Assembly (NCBI GenBank): GCA_003353825.1
Contig: PIVW01000006.1
Span: 1 to 34,741 of the forward strand
DNA: 34,741 nt
Direction of reading: 5' to 3'
Source of the DNA: Chloroflexota bacterium
GTDB taxonomy: Bacteria > Chloroflexota > Anaerolineae > J102
The notes beneath the pieces are model-generated. The model searched no databases. It saw only the letters and a program-made list of their open reading frames with translations, and was not told the DNA's origin. Shown piece after piece: positions 1 through 7,983 of the stretch (the first letter of the stretch is position 1; each line of letters begins with the position of its first letter). The translations under genes and the position numbers were made by a program.

Positions 1-2406
1 CTGACGAATACTTGTTCTCAGCCTATCTGAAGCATTAGTCACCCTGTTGTGAAGCGAATAATGCCCCAAATGACAGCTGTAAGTTTCTGATTTCAAAGGT
101 GCGAAATATAGGCTAAAGCTAGCGGTTTCATCTCCAAGCAATGTCGATGTATAGTCTAAACAATTGCCAATGTCGTTTTCGGTATACTGAATGCCGCGCA
201 ACATGCTCAGGTTGGGATAGGTGCGCACCAGGAGTACGTGGAAGCCTTGCACAATGCGAGCTTTGGCATCGCTGCCACCTAGTTCCACATCTTGTCCGTT
301 CACAATCAACTTTGAGCTTGCCAGCAGTTCCTCGACCCATTTGCTAAGCGCCCTGCCCCTCTCGCGGTTCTGAAAACCCTTACTGTCCAGAATGAGCTTG
401 ACCTCTTCTTTCTGCGTCACAGACCTGTTTTGGCGAATGTATTTATCTGTGCGTGTGTACATCAAGAGGTCGCGTACCAAACGATCGTCAGGCGGCATAA
501 TCACCAACAGTTCATCCCGCCCCATCGATTGGGCCCGCAGAATGACCTCATCATCAGCATGTTCGTTAAAGGGGCTGACAACGTGAATCGCCAATTCATA
601 GTCTTTTCCCCGCAAACGGTCGTCGAGCTTGCGGGCAAAGCGATAGTCTTGGCCAAACTCGCTATAGCGGATCTTGTGATCCCGGATCACGTCATCGAAG
701 ACCAGTTTGCCAAGCTCTTCGGCCACCACCGTCGTGTCCACCTCTGTGTTTTTGATCTCCTGCTCAACATCCTTCTCCTCATCGGTCAGGTATTCGTACT
801 CCTCACCATTACGCTGGATATAGGTCTGCTGCTCCAGGAGACTGAGCGCTGCTTCCACCCGTTTTCGCAACGCTGGTAGGTCAGTGTCAAAGCTATCCAG
901 CATCAAAACTGTAATATTGCGTGGCGTAGCCTTGAACTCCTTCACATACTTGACCAGGAAAAGCGCCTTTAACACTTGAACAGCGTAAGCGTCATCAAGA
1001 TGTGCCTCTGCGGTTAATATCGAGCGCTGAACCTGGGCTTTGAGGGTCATGCGGATGCCCTCAAACATGAGATCAAAGGTCGCCAGCTCTCCCAACTCAT
1101 TGTGACCGATCTGTTTGGCCACATGCTGGAAAACCTCGATCATCGACCGCTCGCCTACCGAACGATGTCGCCCTTCAAAGGCATTGTGCTCCGACAGGCT
1201 CTGGATGGCCGACTGGAAAAGCACAAACTGGTATGGGATGAAGGGATAGGTATGGATAAACTGATCCCGGTCACGAAAATTGCGATAGGTCTGCGCACCA
1301 TCGGCAAAGTCAAACAACGTCTTGAAATTGTTACGTTGTTCGGCATAGACATCGGAGAGCAAATCGATGCCATCTTCATTTTTCTGCAGCAGACGCTTGC
1401 GGATGACCTCTGTGACGTCGGCGCTGGTGAGCTTCATGCGGTTGGCAAAGCGCGCCTGGATCTTAGAGAAGTCATTGCCCTGCTGAGCGCTCATGTCGCC
1501 AATAACGGTATTCATATCCTCTTGAGCAGTTACCGCTATCCAGGCTTGCCCCCGGCTCTTAGTTGCCAGGCTTTCTGCAAGGGTCTGGAGGTTGGTCATC
1601 AGCTTGACGTTGTCGGCGATGTACTGCCCCACTTCATCCACAAAGAAATTGAGACGGAATTCTGGCCCTTGCGTCTCAATATAATCCTGTACCTCTTCCG
1701 CAAAGTCTTCGATCGACACCTTATAGTCTGCCCGATACTTGTCGAGAATACCCGTTCCTTCCGATTGTGGCCTACCTGTAGCCTCAGCATAGGCGGCGGC
1801 GATATTGTAGCTCTCAAGCAACGCCTGCTCCCGGCCAAACTCCCACGTCCGTCCTGAAACCGAGCGGTATGCTTGTTTAAAGGCATCGTACTGGCCCCGG
1901 CTATCCAAGTCACGCTCGAACCTGGCGACGTGCCCCTGTTTGCCATAATACCCGCACATCTCGTCGAACACCTTCACGAACACGGCCAGCACCGCATCGA
2001 ACTCCTTTTTACTGATGATGTCCGCCTTCTGGTCGATATTGAAGAGGATGCTCTGGGAAGGGATAGCGACCGCTTTTTTCAGATCGCCACGTAGAATCTC
2101 ATTATCCTCGCACTTGGGAAGGAATAGATCGAGCGTCGACGCCCCCTCAACCACCCGGTTTTCGAGCAATAGCGCCAACATCTTCAGAAGATGTGATTTA
2201 CCAGAACCGAAGAAACCAGATATCCAGACGCCATTGGCGCCCTCGTAGCGGTTGTAGGCTCCCAGGAATTCCTCAAGCTGTTTGGCGACTTCATTGGTGA
2301 GGACGTATTCCTCCACCTCGAGTCTTAAACTGGCGGCGTCATCGGCTTTAATCACGCCCTCGATGGGGCGATCAATCGGTTTTTTGAAGATGTGGGTCAG
2401 TTCCAT
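1..2406 (-). CDS. brxC: BREX system P-loop ATPase BrxC, C-terminal part beyond the window
   Basis: Large ATPase of the BREX phage-defence system. The reading frame is open for 802 codons from ATG at 2406 to the left edge. It begins MELTHIFKKPIDRPIEGVIK, has a Walker A motif GFFGSGKS at residues 64-71, and carries a Walker-B-like segment FFVDEVGQYI further on; all are typical of BrxC/PglY proteins of about 1,200 residues. The start is supported by an AGAGGAT ribosome site just upstream, and brxB ends 20 bases before it. The family is known; the exact role of the ATPase in BREX is not settled. Oddity: similarity to BrxC seems to stop near base 120 (residues LLGDETAS) and the last 40 or so codons do not look like the family, although the frame remains open. 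Confidence 0.9.
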   Translation of the reverse strand, partial: MELTHIFKKPIDRPIEGVIKADDAASLRLEVEEYVLTNEVAKQLEEFLGAYNRYEGANGVWISGFFGSGKSHLLKMLALLLENRVVEGASTLDLFLPKCEDNEILRGDLKKAVAIPSQSILFNIDQKADIISKKEFDAVLAVFVKVFDEMCGYYGKQGHVARFERDLDSRGQYDAFKQAYRSVSGRTWEFGREQALLESYNIAAAYAEATGRPQSEGTGILDKYRADYKVSIEDFAEEVQDYIETQGPEFRLNFFVDEVGQYIADNVKLMTNLQTLAESLATKSRGQAWIAVTAQEDMNTVIGDMSAQQGNDFSKIQARFANRMKLTSADVTEVIRKRLLQKNEDGIDLLSDVYAEQRNNFKTLFDFADGAQTYRNFRDRDQFIHTYPFIPYQFVLFQSAIQSLSEHNAFEGRHRSVGERSMIEVFQHVAKQIGHNELGELATFDLMFEGIRMTLKAQVQRSILTAEAHLDDAYAVQVLKALFLVKYVKEFKATPRNITVLMLDSFDTDLPALRKRVEAALSLLEQQTYIQRNGEEYEYLTDEEKDVEQEIKNTEVDTTVVAEELGKLVFDDVIRDHKIRYSEFGQDYRFARKLDDRLRGKDYELAIHVVSPFNEHADDEVILRAQSMGRDELLVIMPPDDRLVRDLLMYTRTDKYIRQNRSVTQKEEVKLILDSKGFQNRERGRALSKWVEELLASSKLIVNGQDVELGGSDAKARIVQGFHVLLVRTYPNLSMLRGIQYTENDIGNCLDYTSTLLGDETASFSLYFAPLKSETYSCHLGHYSLHNRVTNASDRLRTSIRQ

Positions 2407-2426
2407 ACTAGGATCCTCTTTGATCA

Positions 2427-3035
2427 TCACACGTTAACGTGGTAGATGTTGAATGCGCGGTAGTATTTATCGTCATGCAGGCGATCGAACAGATCTAGAG
2501 ATGCGCCCGTCTCCAGAGAATGGGTATATTTGCCTGGGAAAAACATGACCGTGGGCTGATCGGTGGCAGTGCTCTGCAGGTTATTCAGTACATTATGTGA
2601 GCGGATATAGGGGAACACCTCACCCACGCCGGTGATGAACATGACAGCAAACACCTGCTCACGCATCTTTTCGGCGATGGCCGGCACCAGATGCGTTTCC
2701 GGATCGAGCACGCCCTGCAACAGTTCCTTCAACTGGTCCTTGGACACCCTTTCCTCAACCTCCAGTACCTGTTCCCAGACACCTCTTTTCTGCAATAACT
2801 CAATCGCCAGATCATATAGGTTGATCATCAGAACTGGAACCCCTCGATGTGAAAGGCTGTTGGCGAGTTGCCGTTCCAGCTTATGCATTTCCACTGCCTG
2901 CTCGGGGGGATAAGGGCAGATGAAGAATGGAACCTCATTGCCCAGGCCCTGCTTTTGCAGGAACCGTTCATTGGAAATGAGTTTCAGCAGATGGTCATAG
3001 CGCTCGTTTATCGTTCGTGTTTCGTCGTCAATCAT
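2427..3035 (-). CDS. brxB: BREX protein BrxB (DUF1788 family)
   Basis: Small conserved core BREX protein of 202 residues, the usual size for BrxB. The sequence shows family features, including a FFICPYPPEQAVEMHKLERQ segment, LINLYDL-type core and VGEVFPYIRSHNVLNNLQ near the middle, followed by VMFFPGKYT. ATG at 3035 is chosen because AAAGG sits 6 bases upstream; an in-frame TTG at 3041 would touch that ribosome site. It begins only 9 bases after the brxA stop and is followed by brxC after 20 bases, so the three genes form one operon. The biochemical function of BrxB is not established. Confidence 0.9.
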   Translation of the reverse strand: MIDDETRTINERYDHLLKLISNERFLQKQGLGNEVPFFICPYPPEQAVEMHKLERQLANSLSHRGVPVLMINLYDLAIELLQKRGVWEQVLEVEERVSKDQLKELLQGVLDPETHLVPAIAEKMREQVFAVMFITGVGEVFPYIRSHNVLNNLQSTATDQPTVMFFPGKYTHSLETGASLDLFDRLHDDKYYRAFNIYHVNV

Positions 3036-3044
3036 CGTCAACCT

Positions 3045-3650
3045 TTAGACGCCCATATCGGCTTCAGTAATGGGGAAAATAGTGAAAAGTGCTGGTGAGT
3101 CCTGGCTGATGACTTCGACCAGTTGTGGAGTCAGTAAGACTGGGATGATGCGGTCATCTTGTGAAAGTAGATCTGCCTCGCGCATCATTTTGAAGAGATA
3201 CTGTCTTTGCTTCTTGCGCGTTGAATCTGCGATTGCTTCTACCTCAGGGTGCCACTCAGCCTTGTTATTGAAAAAGATGTCGAAATCGTCATAGGTTAGG
3301 TCGAAGTCGTAGCGCAGATATTTCTCGCGCAGCACCTCAGTAGCGAATTCACGGACGAAACGGTAGCGTTTGCATACGGCCAGCCAAAGCAGGTAGCTCT
3401 GTTCTTGTCGTGAACTGTTCAATAGCATGTCCATCTCTGTTTTAGTTAGCTTCATCAACCGTAGACTGACTTCTTGATACATGCGCTTGGTCGAGCTAAC
3501 CGTTCGCATCTGCAACAAGTTGTGACGCAAGACCAATGCCTTAACGGCACCCCAATCTTGAAGTTGATCGAATTGTTCTGTTACGATTAGGGACTGTCGA
3601 TAGAGCAGGCCGCCCGTCGCATATGCCATGATGTATTTTGTTTCAATCAT
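3045..3650 (-). CDS. brxA: BREX protein BrxA (DUF1819 family)
   Basis: First core gene of a BREX operon, 201 residues. The N-terminus MIETKYIMAYATGGLLYRQS matches the typical BrxA opening with its GGLLYR motif. The chosen ATG at 3650 has AGGAAG five bases upstream. The longer open frame to 3707 adds 19 residues unlike the family and lacks a ribosome site. BrxA proteins are small helical DNA-binding proteins of the TerB/NusB-like fold; this is family knowledge. brxB follows after 9 bases. The gene lies 167 bases downstream of the Mrr-like gene on the same strand. Confidence 0.9.
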   Translation of the reverse strand: MIETKYIMAYATGGLLYRQSLIVTEQFDQLQDWGAVKALVLRHNLLQMRTVSSTKRMYQEVSLRLMKLTKTEMDMLLNSSRQEQSYLLWLAVCKRYRFVREFATEVLREKYLRYDFDLTYDDFDIFFNNKAEWHPEVEAIADSTRKKQRQYLFKMMREADLLSQDDRIIPVLLTPQLVEVISQDSPALFTIFPITEADMGV

Positions 3651-3817
3651 GTCTTCCTGCCCGGATACAGCAACGGCAACACAATGAATGTGTAACCATA
3701 GGCGCACCAGTTGGTTGGACAGTAGGGGTCCATATTACAAATCACACTGTTGAGCATTGTTCGGCATTTCTTGTCCCATATCGTGGTTAAGGTACTATCA
3801 GTCAGTCCTGCTCAATG

Positions 3818-5071
3818 TCACATCTCGTTTTCAGGTCCGGCATCATCACTTTCAAATTGCGTTAATTTGTCAGGATCGAATTCAAGATACTCAACGGCTT
3901 TCTTGCTGATGCCAATCTCGTTTTCAACTAATAAATCAAGAAGCTTATCGCCGTCGATGAGAGTGATCGGAGCTGCACCGCTCTCGAATGCAGCGTCCTG
4001 GGCTCCCTTGGAAAAACGTCCAGTGGTGATAATCGTACCGCGTACCGCGTCGAATCTATGCAGGGAGCCCCGAAGTTGGTCCAAAACAGTACGATTGATG
4101 TTACTCCTGTGTCGTTTTACCTGAACGACCTCACGTACCGAACTGATTCCCAGTTCGATATTGGCCACCACATCCACCCCCTTATCGTGGGTCGGAGAAG
4201 TGGTATCAACATTATCGTATCCCATCTCCTCCAGCAACAGCTTCACCAGCTCTTCAAATTTGAATGGGTCCATATTCACGAGGTATTCGGCCAGCTGTTC
4301 GCGAGCCTCCTGGCGCATTTCCTTGGCGAGTCTGCGGATGCCGGTCTGTGTTTGAGTGACTGGATCAGGGCCAGGAACGAGAGCCGCATATGCCTCCAGA
4401 TAAGCCAGGCCGCTGTCGGTAACTTCATAGCTCTGCCCTTTCCGATCAATGTATTCCCGCACAATCAGATTGCTCAACCGATCATAGAGTGACCCTTTGA
4501 GGACACTATCGCTGCGACAGGTGGTATACGTCCGACAGAATTCGGCATAACCTGGAAGAATGCTGCCCCGTTTGCCTGGACCCTTTTCGGCCACCAACTG
4601 CAAAATAGTCAGTAGGCCTTCATGGCTATCGATCTCTGCCACCAGTTGCCCCGCTGGTTGGTCAATAAAGCATTGCCCACGGTCAGTGATCGTCAAAATA
4701 CCTGAACCGTCAGTTGCGAAAAGATTGTGCTTTTTTGCAAAATACCATAACCCTCGAACGTGACGTGGATTAATTGTATTTTTCGACTGTTGCCACAGCT
4801 TAATCGCAAGTTTTTGCTCCTCACCGCATAATCGCTCAGGAATCCATTGTTCAGGTGTCGCCCAGTCCACTTGTTCCTGAGGGTTACCACGTTGCTCCCA
4901 TATCTCATTGCACATGCTTCTGTACAGTTTATAAGGCACGCCATCCAGGATTTGAAGAAAAGCTCGTGCCTTTTCGTTACTCTGCAAATTCGGTGTGAGT
5001 GAGCGCATTGTCTCTGTAAGCACTTCGTCCTTCAACACAGATCTCTCATCCAGACTATTTTCAGACGTCAT
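3818..5071 (-). CDS. Mrr-type restriction endonuclease
   Basis: Predicted DNA endonuclease of the Mrr family, 417 residues. The N-terminal two thirds holds winged-helix-like DNA-binding segments. The C-terminal third is the PD-(D/E)xK nuclease: it opens FKFEELVKLLLEEMGY, then gives KGVDVVAN (catalytic Asp) and VVQVKRH (Gln-x-Lys), followed by GTIITTGRFSKGAQDAA, a standard Mrr signature. Mrr enzymes often cleave modified DNA. It lies directly upstream of brxA on the same strand, so it is probably an accessory of the BREX locus or a neighbour in a defence island. ATG at 5071 is preferred over TTG at 5086; neither has a clear ribosome site, so the start is uncertain by 5 codons. Confidence 0.85.
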   Translation of the reverse strand: MTSENSLDERSVLKDEVLTETMRSLTPNLQSNEKARAFLQILDGVPYKLYRSMCNEIWEQRGNPQEQVDWATPEQWIPERLCGEEQKLAIKLWQQSKNTINPRHVRGLWYFAKKHNLFATDGSGILTITDRGQCFIDQPAGQLVAEIDSHEGLLTILQLVAEKGPGKRGSILPGYAEFCRTYTTCRSDSVLKGSLYDRLSNLIVREYIDRKGQSYEVTDSGLAYLEAYAALVPGPDPVTQTQTGIRRLAKEMRQEAREQLAEYLVNMDPFKFEELVKLLLEEMGYDNVDTTSPTHDKGVDVVANIELGISSVREVVQVKRHRSNINRTVLDQLRGSLHRFDAVRGTIITTGRFSKGAQDAAFESGAAPITLIDGDKLLDLLVENEIGISKKAVEYLEFDPDKLTQFESDDAGPENEM

Positions 5072-5569
5072 AGAAATTAATGCCAATGAAAGGACCGAAT
5101 CCGGATCATATAAAACGTAGCCTAGTTAGGTCGCCTGTGCGTTCGTTAAAGCACTATTTTGGATGATGGCAAAAAATAATGCCATCACTTGTCACTGCGC
5201 ACACCAGCGGAACTGGAGCGCTGTGCTGCAACTACAACGCTCAGTTATTGTAAGTGAGCTTGCTTAAAGCGACAATTTGGGAGACTAAGAGTAGGCAAGC
5301 GATTTCAGATATTATAGGCGCTTATTATGGCAATTCCTCGCAACTGCAAAATCATGACAAAAATGCAAGAGTTTGATACGTTTTGCAGCAAATTGAATCA
5401 GTCTTAGCAAGTCACCCAACAAACTGTGAATATAAACAGAGTGTAGCAGATCGCCGATCCTGATTCTACGGTGCATGTCATAAATCGGTCGAAACCCCCA
5501 CTGAAATGTTAACTTTTGATATCTGTAAACACCTCAGTGGGGGATCTCATGGACCGGCCCATCTATAGG
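5072..5569. other. gene-free stretch upstream of the Mrr/BREX operon
   Basis: No convincing coding frame is seen over about 500 bases. It is AT-richer than its surroundings, especially 5150-5460. It must contain the promoter for the leftward Mrr-BREX genes; a TATGAT-like box lies on the minus strand near 5105-5112, without a clear -35. A 10-bp inverted repeat at its right end is listed separately. Confidence 0.4.
5495..5543. repeat. 10-bp perfect inverted repeat, possible weak terminator
   Basis: CCCCCACTGA at 5495-5504 is repeated in inverse as TCAGTGGGGG at 5534-5543, with 29 bases between. On the minus strand it follows the stop of the broken Cys/His-rich gene by 26 bases and is trailed only by TTTCG, so terminator function would be weak. 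It could also be an operator or a recombination remnant. Confidence 0.5.
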
Positions 5570-5979
5570 TTACGCCTGCATCTTTCCTTTACACCAGGTA
5601 CCGTTCTCCAATTTGTGCGAGTGGCAGACCTGGTTGCCCTTCTCATAACGCTTCATATTGCACTGATGAAGGGTGCACCAGGTAGTATCACCTTTCTGGT
5701 TCTTACCATTGGTGGACGCCTGACCATCGCCCTTACCATTGGCAGGCTGCTTCGATGGTAAACCGGATGCCCGAACATTGAAACTCTCTCGGGCATCCCG
5801 GTTAAAGACAAAGCCGGCGCCAACCTTCCTCATTTCCTGGGAGACCTTGTAAGCTTCACGCATGAGGGCGAGGGTTTCTTCAACCGGTGACACCGTCACG
5901 TCGTCACGCCCTCACGCATGGTGAGATTCCACTGGATGCCGTCCAGGACGAAACTGGTGTAGACCAGCGTCTTGGTTTC
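5570..5979 (-). pseudogene. Broken small Cys/His-rich protein, mobile-element type
   Basis: The 3' part (5570-5899) is open and ends with a Cys/His-rich module, WCTLHQCNMKRYEKG followed by VCHSHKLENGTWCKGK, resembling zinc-ribbon-like tails of phage or mobile-element proteins. A Gly/Asn/Gln-rich linker precedes it. The 5' part continues in another frame up to 5979 (FVLDGIQWNLTMREGVT). The two frames join cleanly as GVTVSPVEET if 8 bases are removed at 5894-5909, where the 7-mer CGTCACG occurs twice with 8-base spacing. The upstream end abuts a Fic fragment without a start codon. I do not recognise the intact protein's function. It is most likely a non-functional remnant, though a GTG at 5899 could still give a 109-residue product. 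Confidence 0.6.
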
Positions 5980-6244
5980 CTGGTGGGCCAATCCAATTTT
6001 GGCTGCGACGAAACTCACCCGGCGTGAGATGTTCACCCCGCACGCCTGCCACCAATCGCTCGTGCAACTCTCGCATCAATCGCAAACTGAACGGCAACGA
6101 ATCAAGCCGTTCCAGACCCTATTCCAGAGCGTGGACATAGTTGAGCACCTCGCCCACATCCGATTCCGGAACGGCAGGCTTGAGTCCGGGCAAAGCCAAC
6201 TGTCCCGTCTCGTAGACGTACAGATCCATGACTAAACTTGTTCC
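5980..6244 (-). pseudogene. Fic-family protein fragment with internal stop
   Basis: Translation gives LYVYETGQLALPGLKPAVP, EVLNYVHALE, a TAG stop at 6119-6121, then GLERLDSLPFSLRLMRELHE and RGEHLTPGEFRRSQNWIGPP. These are the N-terminal and middle blocks of Fic AMP-transferase proteins, in the correct order and frame on both sides of the stop. The first recognisable residues (GTSL) begin only 27 bases from the tRNA-Arg 3' end. The fragment lacks the upstream Fic N-terminus and the whole catalytic HPFxDGNGR loop. It ends at about 5980, where it runs into the Cys/His-rich remnant. It is a dead fragment doubly truncated by rearrangement. Confidence 0.85.
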
Positions 6245-6270
6245 TTACATCACCATAAATAGCACGCAGA

Positions 6271-6343
6271 CGCCCCCGGCAGGACTCGAACCTGCGACGC
6301 AAGGTTTAGGAAACCTTCGCTCTATCCTCTGAGCTACGGGGGC
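6271..6343 (-). tRNA. tRNA-Arg (anticodon CCU)
   Basis: A complete 73-nt cloverleaf on the minus strand. The acceptor stem is GCCCCCG paired with CGGGGGC and the discriminator is G. The D arm is GCTC/GAGC. The anticodon arm is AAGGT, loop TTCCTAA, ACCTT, giving anticodon CCU, which reads AGG. The T arm contains GGTTCGAGTCC. The CCA end is not encoded. Its 3' end points left, toward the Fic remnant and the defence genes. Confidence 0.95.
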
Positions 6344-6355
6344 ATGACCCTGCTA

Positions 6356-6385
6356 AGTTTAGCACGAAGCCCGATTTTCAGGCAA
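6356..6385 (-). promoter_or_regulatory. Putative sigma-70-type promoter of tRNA-Arg
   Basis: On the minus strand TTGCCT (6385-6380) and TAAACT (6361-6356) are separated by 18 bases. The -10 box lies 12 bases before the tRNA 5' end. Position and spacing fit a housekeeping promoter, but the match is by eye only. Confidence 0.45.
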
Positions 6386-6432
6386 TGCCCGGCATTCAGC
6401 ATTCGCGCCTTCTATGCTATCATGCCAATCCT

Positions 6433-7983
6433 ATGAACGATGGCACTGGCAAGGTTATTCATAGTTTTGGCAGGCGTCTGGCCCTGGATAAAGACTTGCG
6501 GGCACTGGGCGATGCGCACAATGCTTTCGAACTGGAACGGCGCGCCCGCTCCCTGGCCGAGCAGGAAGAGGGGGCCATTCTCAATCCCCTCATCCGCCAA
6601 CTCGACACCGAAAACGCCACCCTACGCGGGGGCTTGGGCCTGCTTTCACAATACCTCGATCCCAACCTTATCGTGCCGGCGTTGCACGGAGTGGCCTCTG
6701 ATTCCAATCGCCCCGACGATGCTCGCCTCACAGCTGTCATGATCCTGGAACGATATCTTGATGTGCCGGTTGATCCCGAGTTGGTGCGAGTCCTACCCGA
6801 TCCAAAAGCGGTCGCCCGCCAGAGTGCAGTCGAAGCGCTCACCCTGGCCGAGTCCTCGCCTCTGGTGTTGGTCGAATTTGCCGAACAGCTGTTGGATGAA
6901 CCTCAAAAGATCGTCGAACCTGTGCTGGATGTGATCGCCTCCATGGATGATCCGCGCCGGGCGCGCTTGCTGGCAACGATCGCAGCTTATGCACCCCCCG
7001 ATATCGAGGAGCGGGTGATCACCTGGCTGGGAAGTATCCGCCATCAGGCATCGGTGGAGTCACTCTATACGCTGCGCCACATCGGCCATGAATCCCTGAG
7101 AGCGTTGAGCGAACGCCAACTTCGAAAATTGCAGTTTGCCGGAGTCCCCATTGCCGGCGATGTTCATTCCCGGGCACTGTGGTCCCACGGCAACGCTCAG
7201 GGTCAAAGCCTGTTTTGGTGGATTCGACATCTGCCCGCAGAGCAACATGCTGCCTTACTCATCCTCGTATTACAAGATGGCCAGGGCGTGATTCATGCGG
7301 AGGCTCGTCCCGGTATCGAACCTGCCGATCTGCCAGCACCTGCACCCCACGGAACCTTGCATCCCCTGAATGTGTCGGACGGCGGCCAAGACATGCAATT
7401 GCTGGAGCTGGCGCCCAGTCTGGGTCTTGGTTTGGTCGAACAGGCTGTGGCGACCATGCGCAGCTTGGACATCCCCTGGTTGGCTGAGTTGGTCGTGTTT
7501 GGACATTGGCTATGGTCGGGTGAAGGCCTGACAGAGCAGCCAACATCATGGCCGGATCTTCCCCAGCCTGTCCTTGATATCGATGATGATATCGCCACAG
7601 ACTTATTTGTAGATCTGTTCAAACATGACGCTTTTGCAGCCTGGGTTTGGGATGTGCCCGATATCGCCATGTTGTTGAGATCATTAAGAAAGGATATCCC
7701 CTTAACCCCGGACGGAGAGCTTCATCGCCTGCTGGCAAAACGCCTGGTCGGATCGGATATCGCCCCCTTGCTGGCACAGCGCCTTCGACAACAGGCTGTT
7801 TGGCTCAACCTTGCCGGCGAAATCGAGGTCGCTGCCTTGGCATTAGCGGCTGGGGAAGCTGTGAAAAAGGGTCAATCCGATCACCCATTCATCCAGACCC
7901 TGGCCTGGCGCAGCCTGCTCGCGGCCGCGGCCGAACAGGCAGTTCGAAGAACGCCGCAGATCGGCTCTCGCCCAGAGGGCTAG
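6433..7983 (+). CDS. HEAT-like repeat protein of unknown function
   Basis: A 516-residue soluble protein with no signal peptide or membrane segment. Residues 30-270 are a run of paired amphipathic helices of about 30-40 residues (for example LNPLIRQLDTENATLRGGLG, LIVPALHGVASDSNRPDDAR, RQSAVEALTLAESSPLVLVE), the pattern of HEAT-type scaffolds used for protein binding. The C-terminal half is also largely helical and acidic, with no motif I recognise. ATG at 6433 is preferred; the frame extends upstream to 6385 but that extension looks non-coding. The gene converges with the DinB-like gene and their stop codons overlap. No enzymatic function can be assigned. Confidence 0.75.
   Translation: MNDGTGKVIHSFGRRLALDKDLRALGDAHNAFELERRARSLAEQEEGAILNPLIRQLDTENATLRGGLGLLSQYLDPNLIVPALHGVASDSNRPDDARLTAVMILERYLDVPVDPELVRVLPDPKAVARQSAVEALTLAESSPLVLVEFAEQLLDEPQKIVEPVLDVIASMDDPRRARLLATIAAYAPPDIEERVITWLGSIRHQASVESLYTLRHIGHESLRALSERQLRKLQFAGVPIAGDVHSRALWSHGNAQGQSLFWWIRHLPAEQHAALLILVLQDGQGVIHAEARPGIEPADLPAPAPHGTLHPLNVSDGGQDMQLLELAPSLGLGLVEQAVATMRSLDIPWLAELVVFGHWLWSGEGLTEQPTSWPDLPQPVLDIDDDIATDLFVDLFKHDAFAAWVWDVPDIAMLLRSLRKDIPLTPDGELHRLLAKRLVGSDIAPLLAQRLRQQAVWLNLAGEIEVAALALAAGEAVKKGQSDHPFIQTLAWRSLLAAAAEQAVRRTPQIGSRPEG

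Noticed and set aside
430..1857. Long plus-strand open frames of 149 and 251 codons
   Set aside because: They lie opposite the continuous brxC frame, which has clear family motifs; these are antisense shadows.
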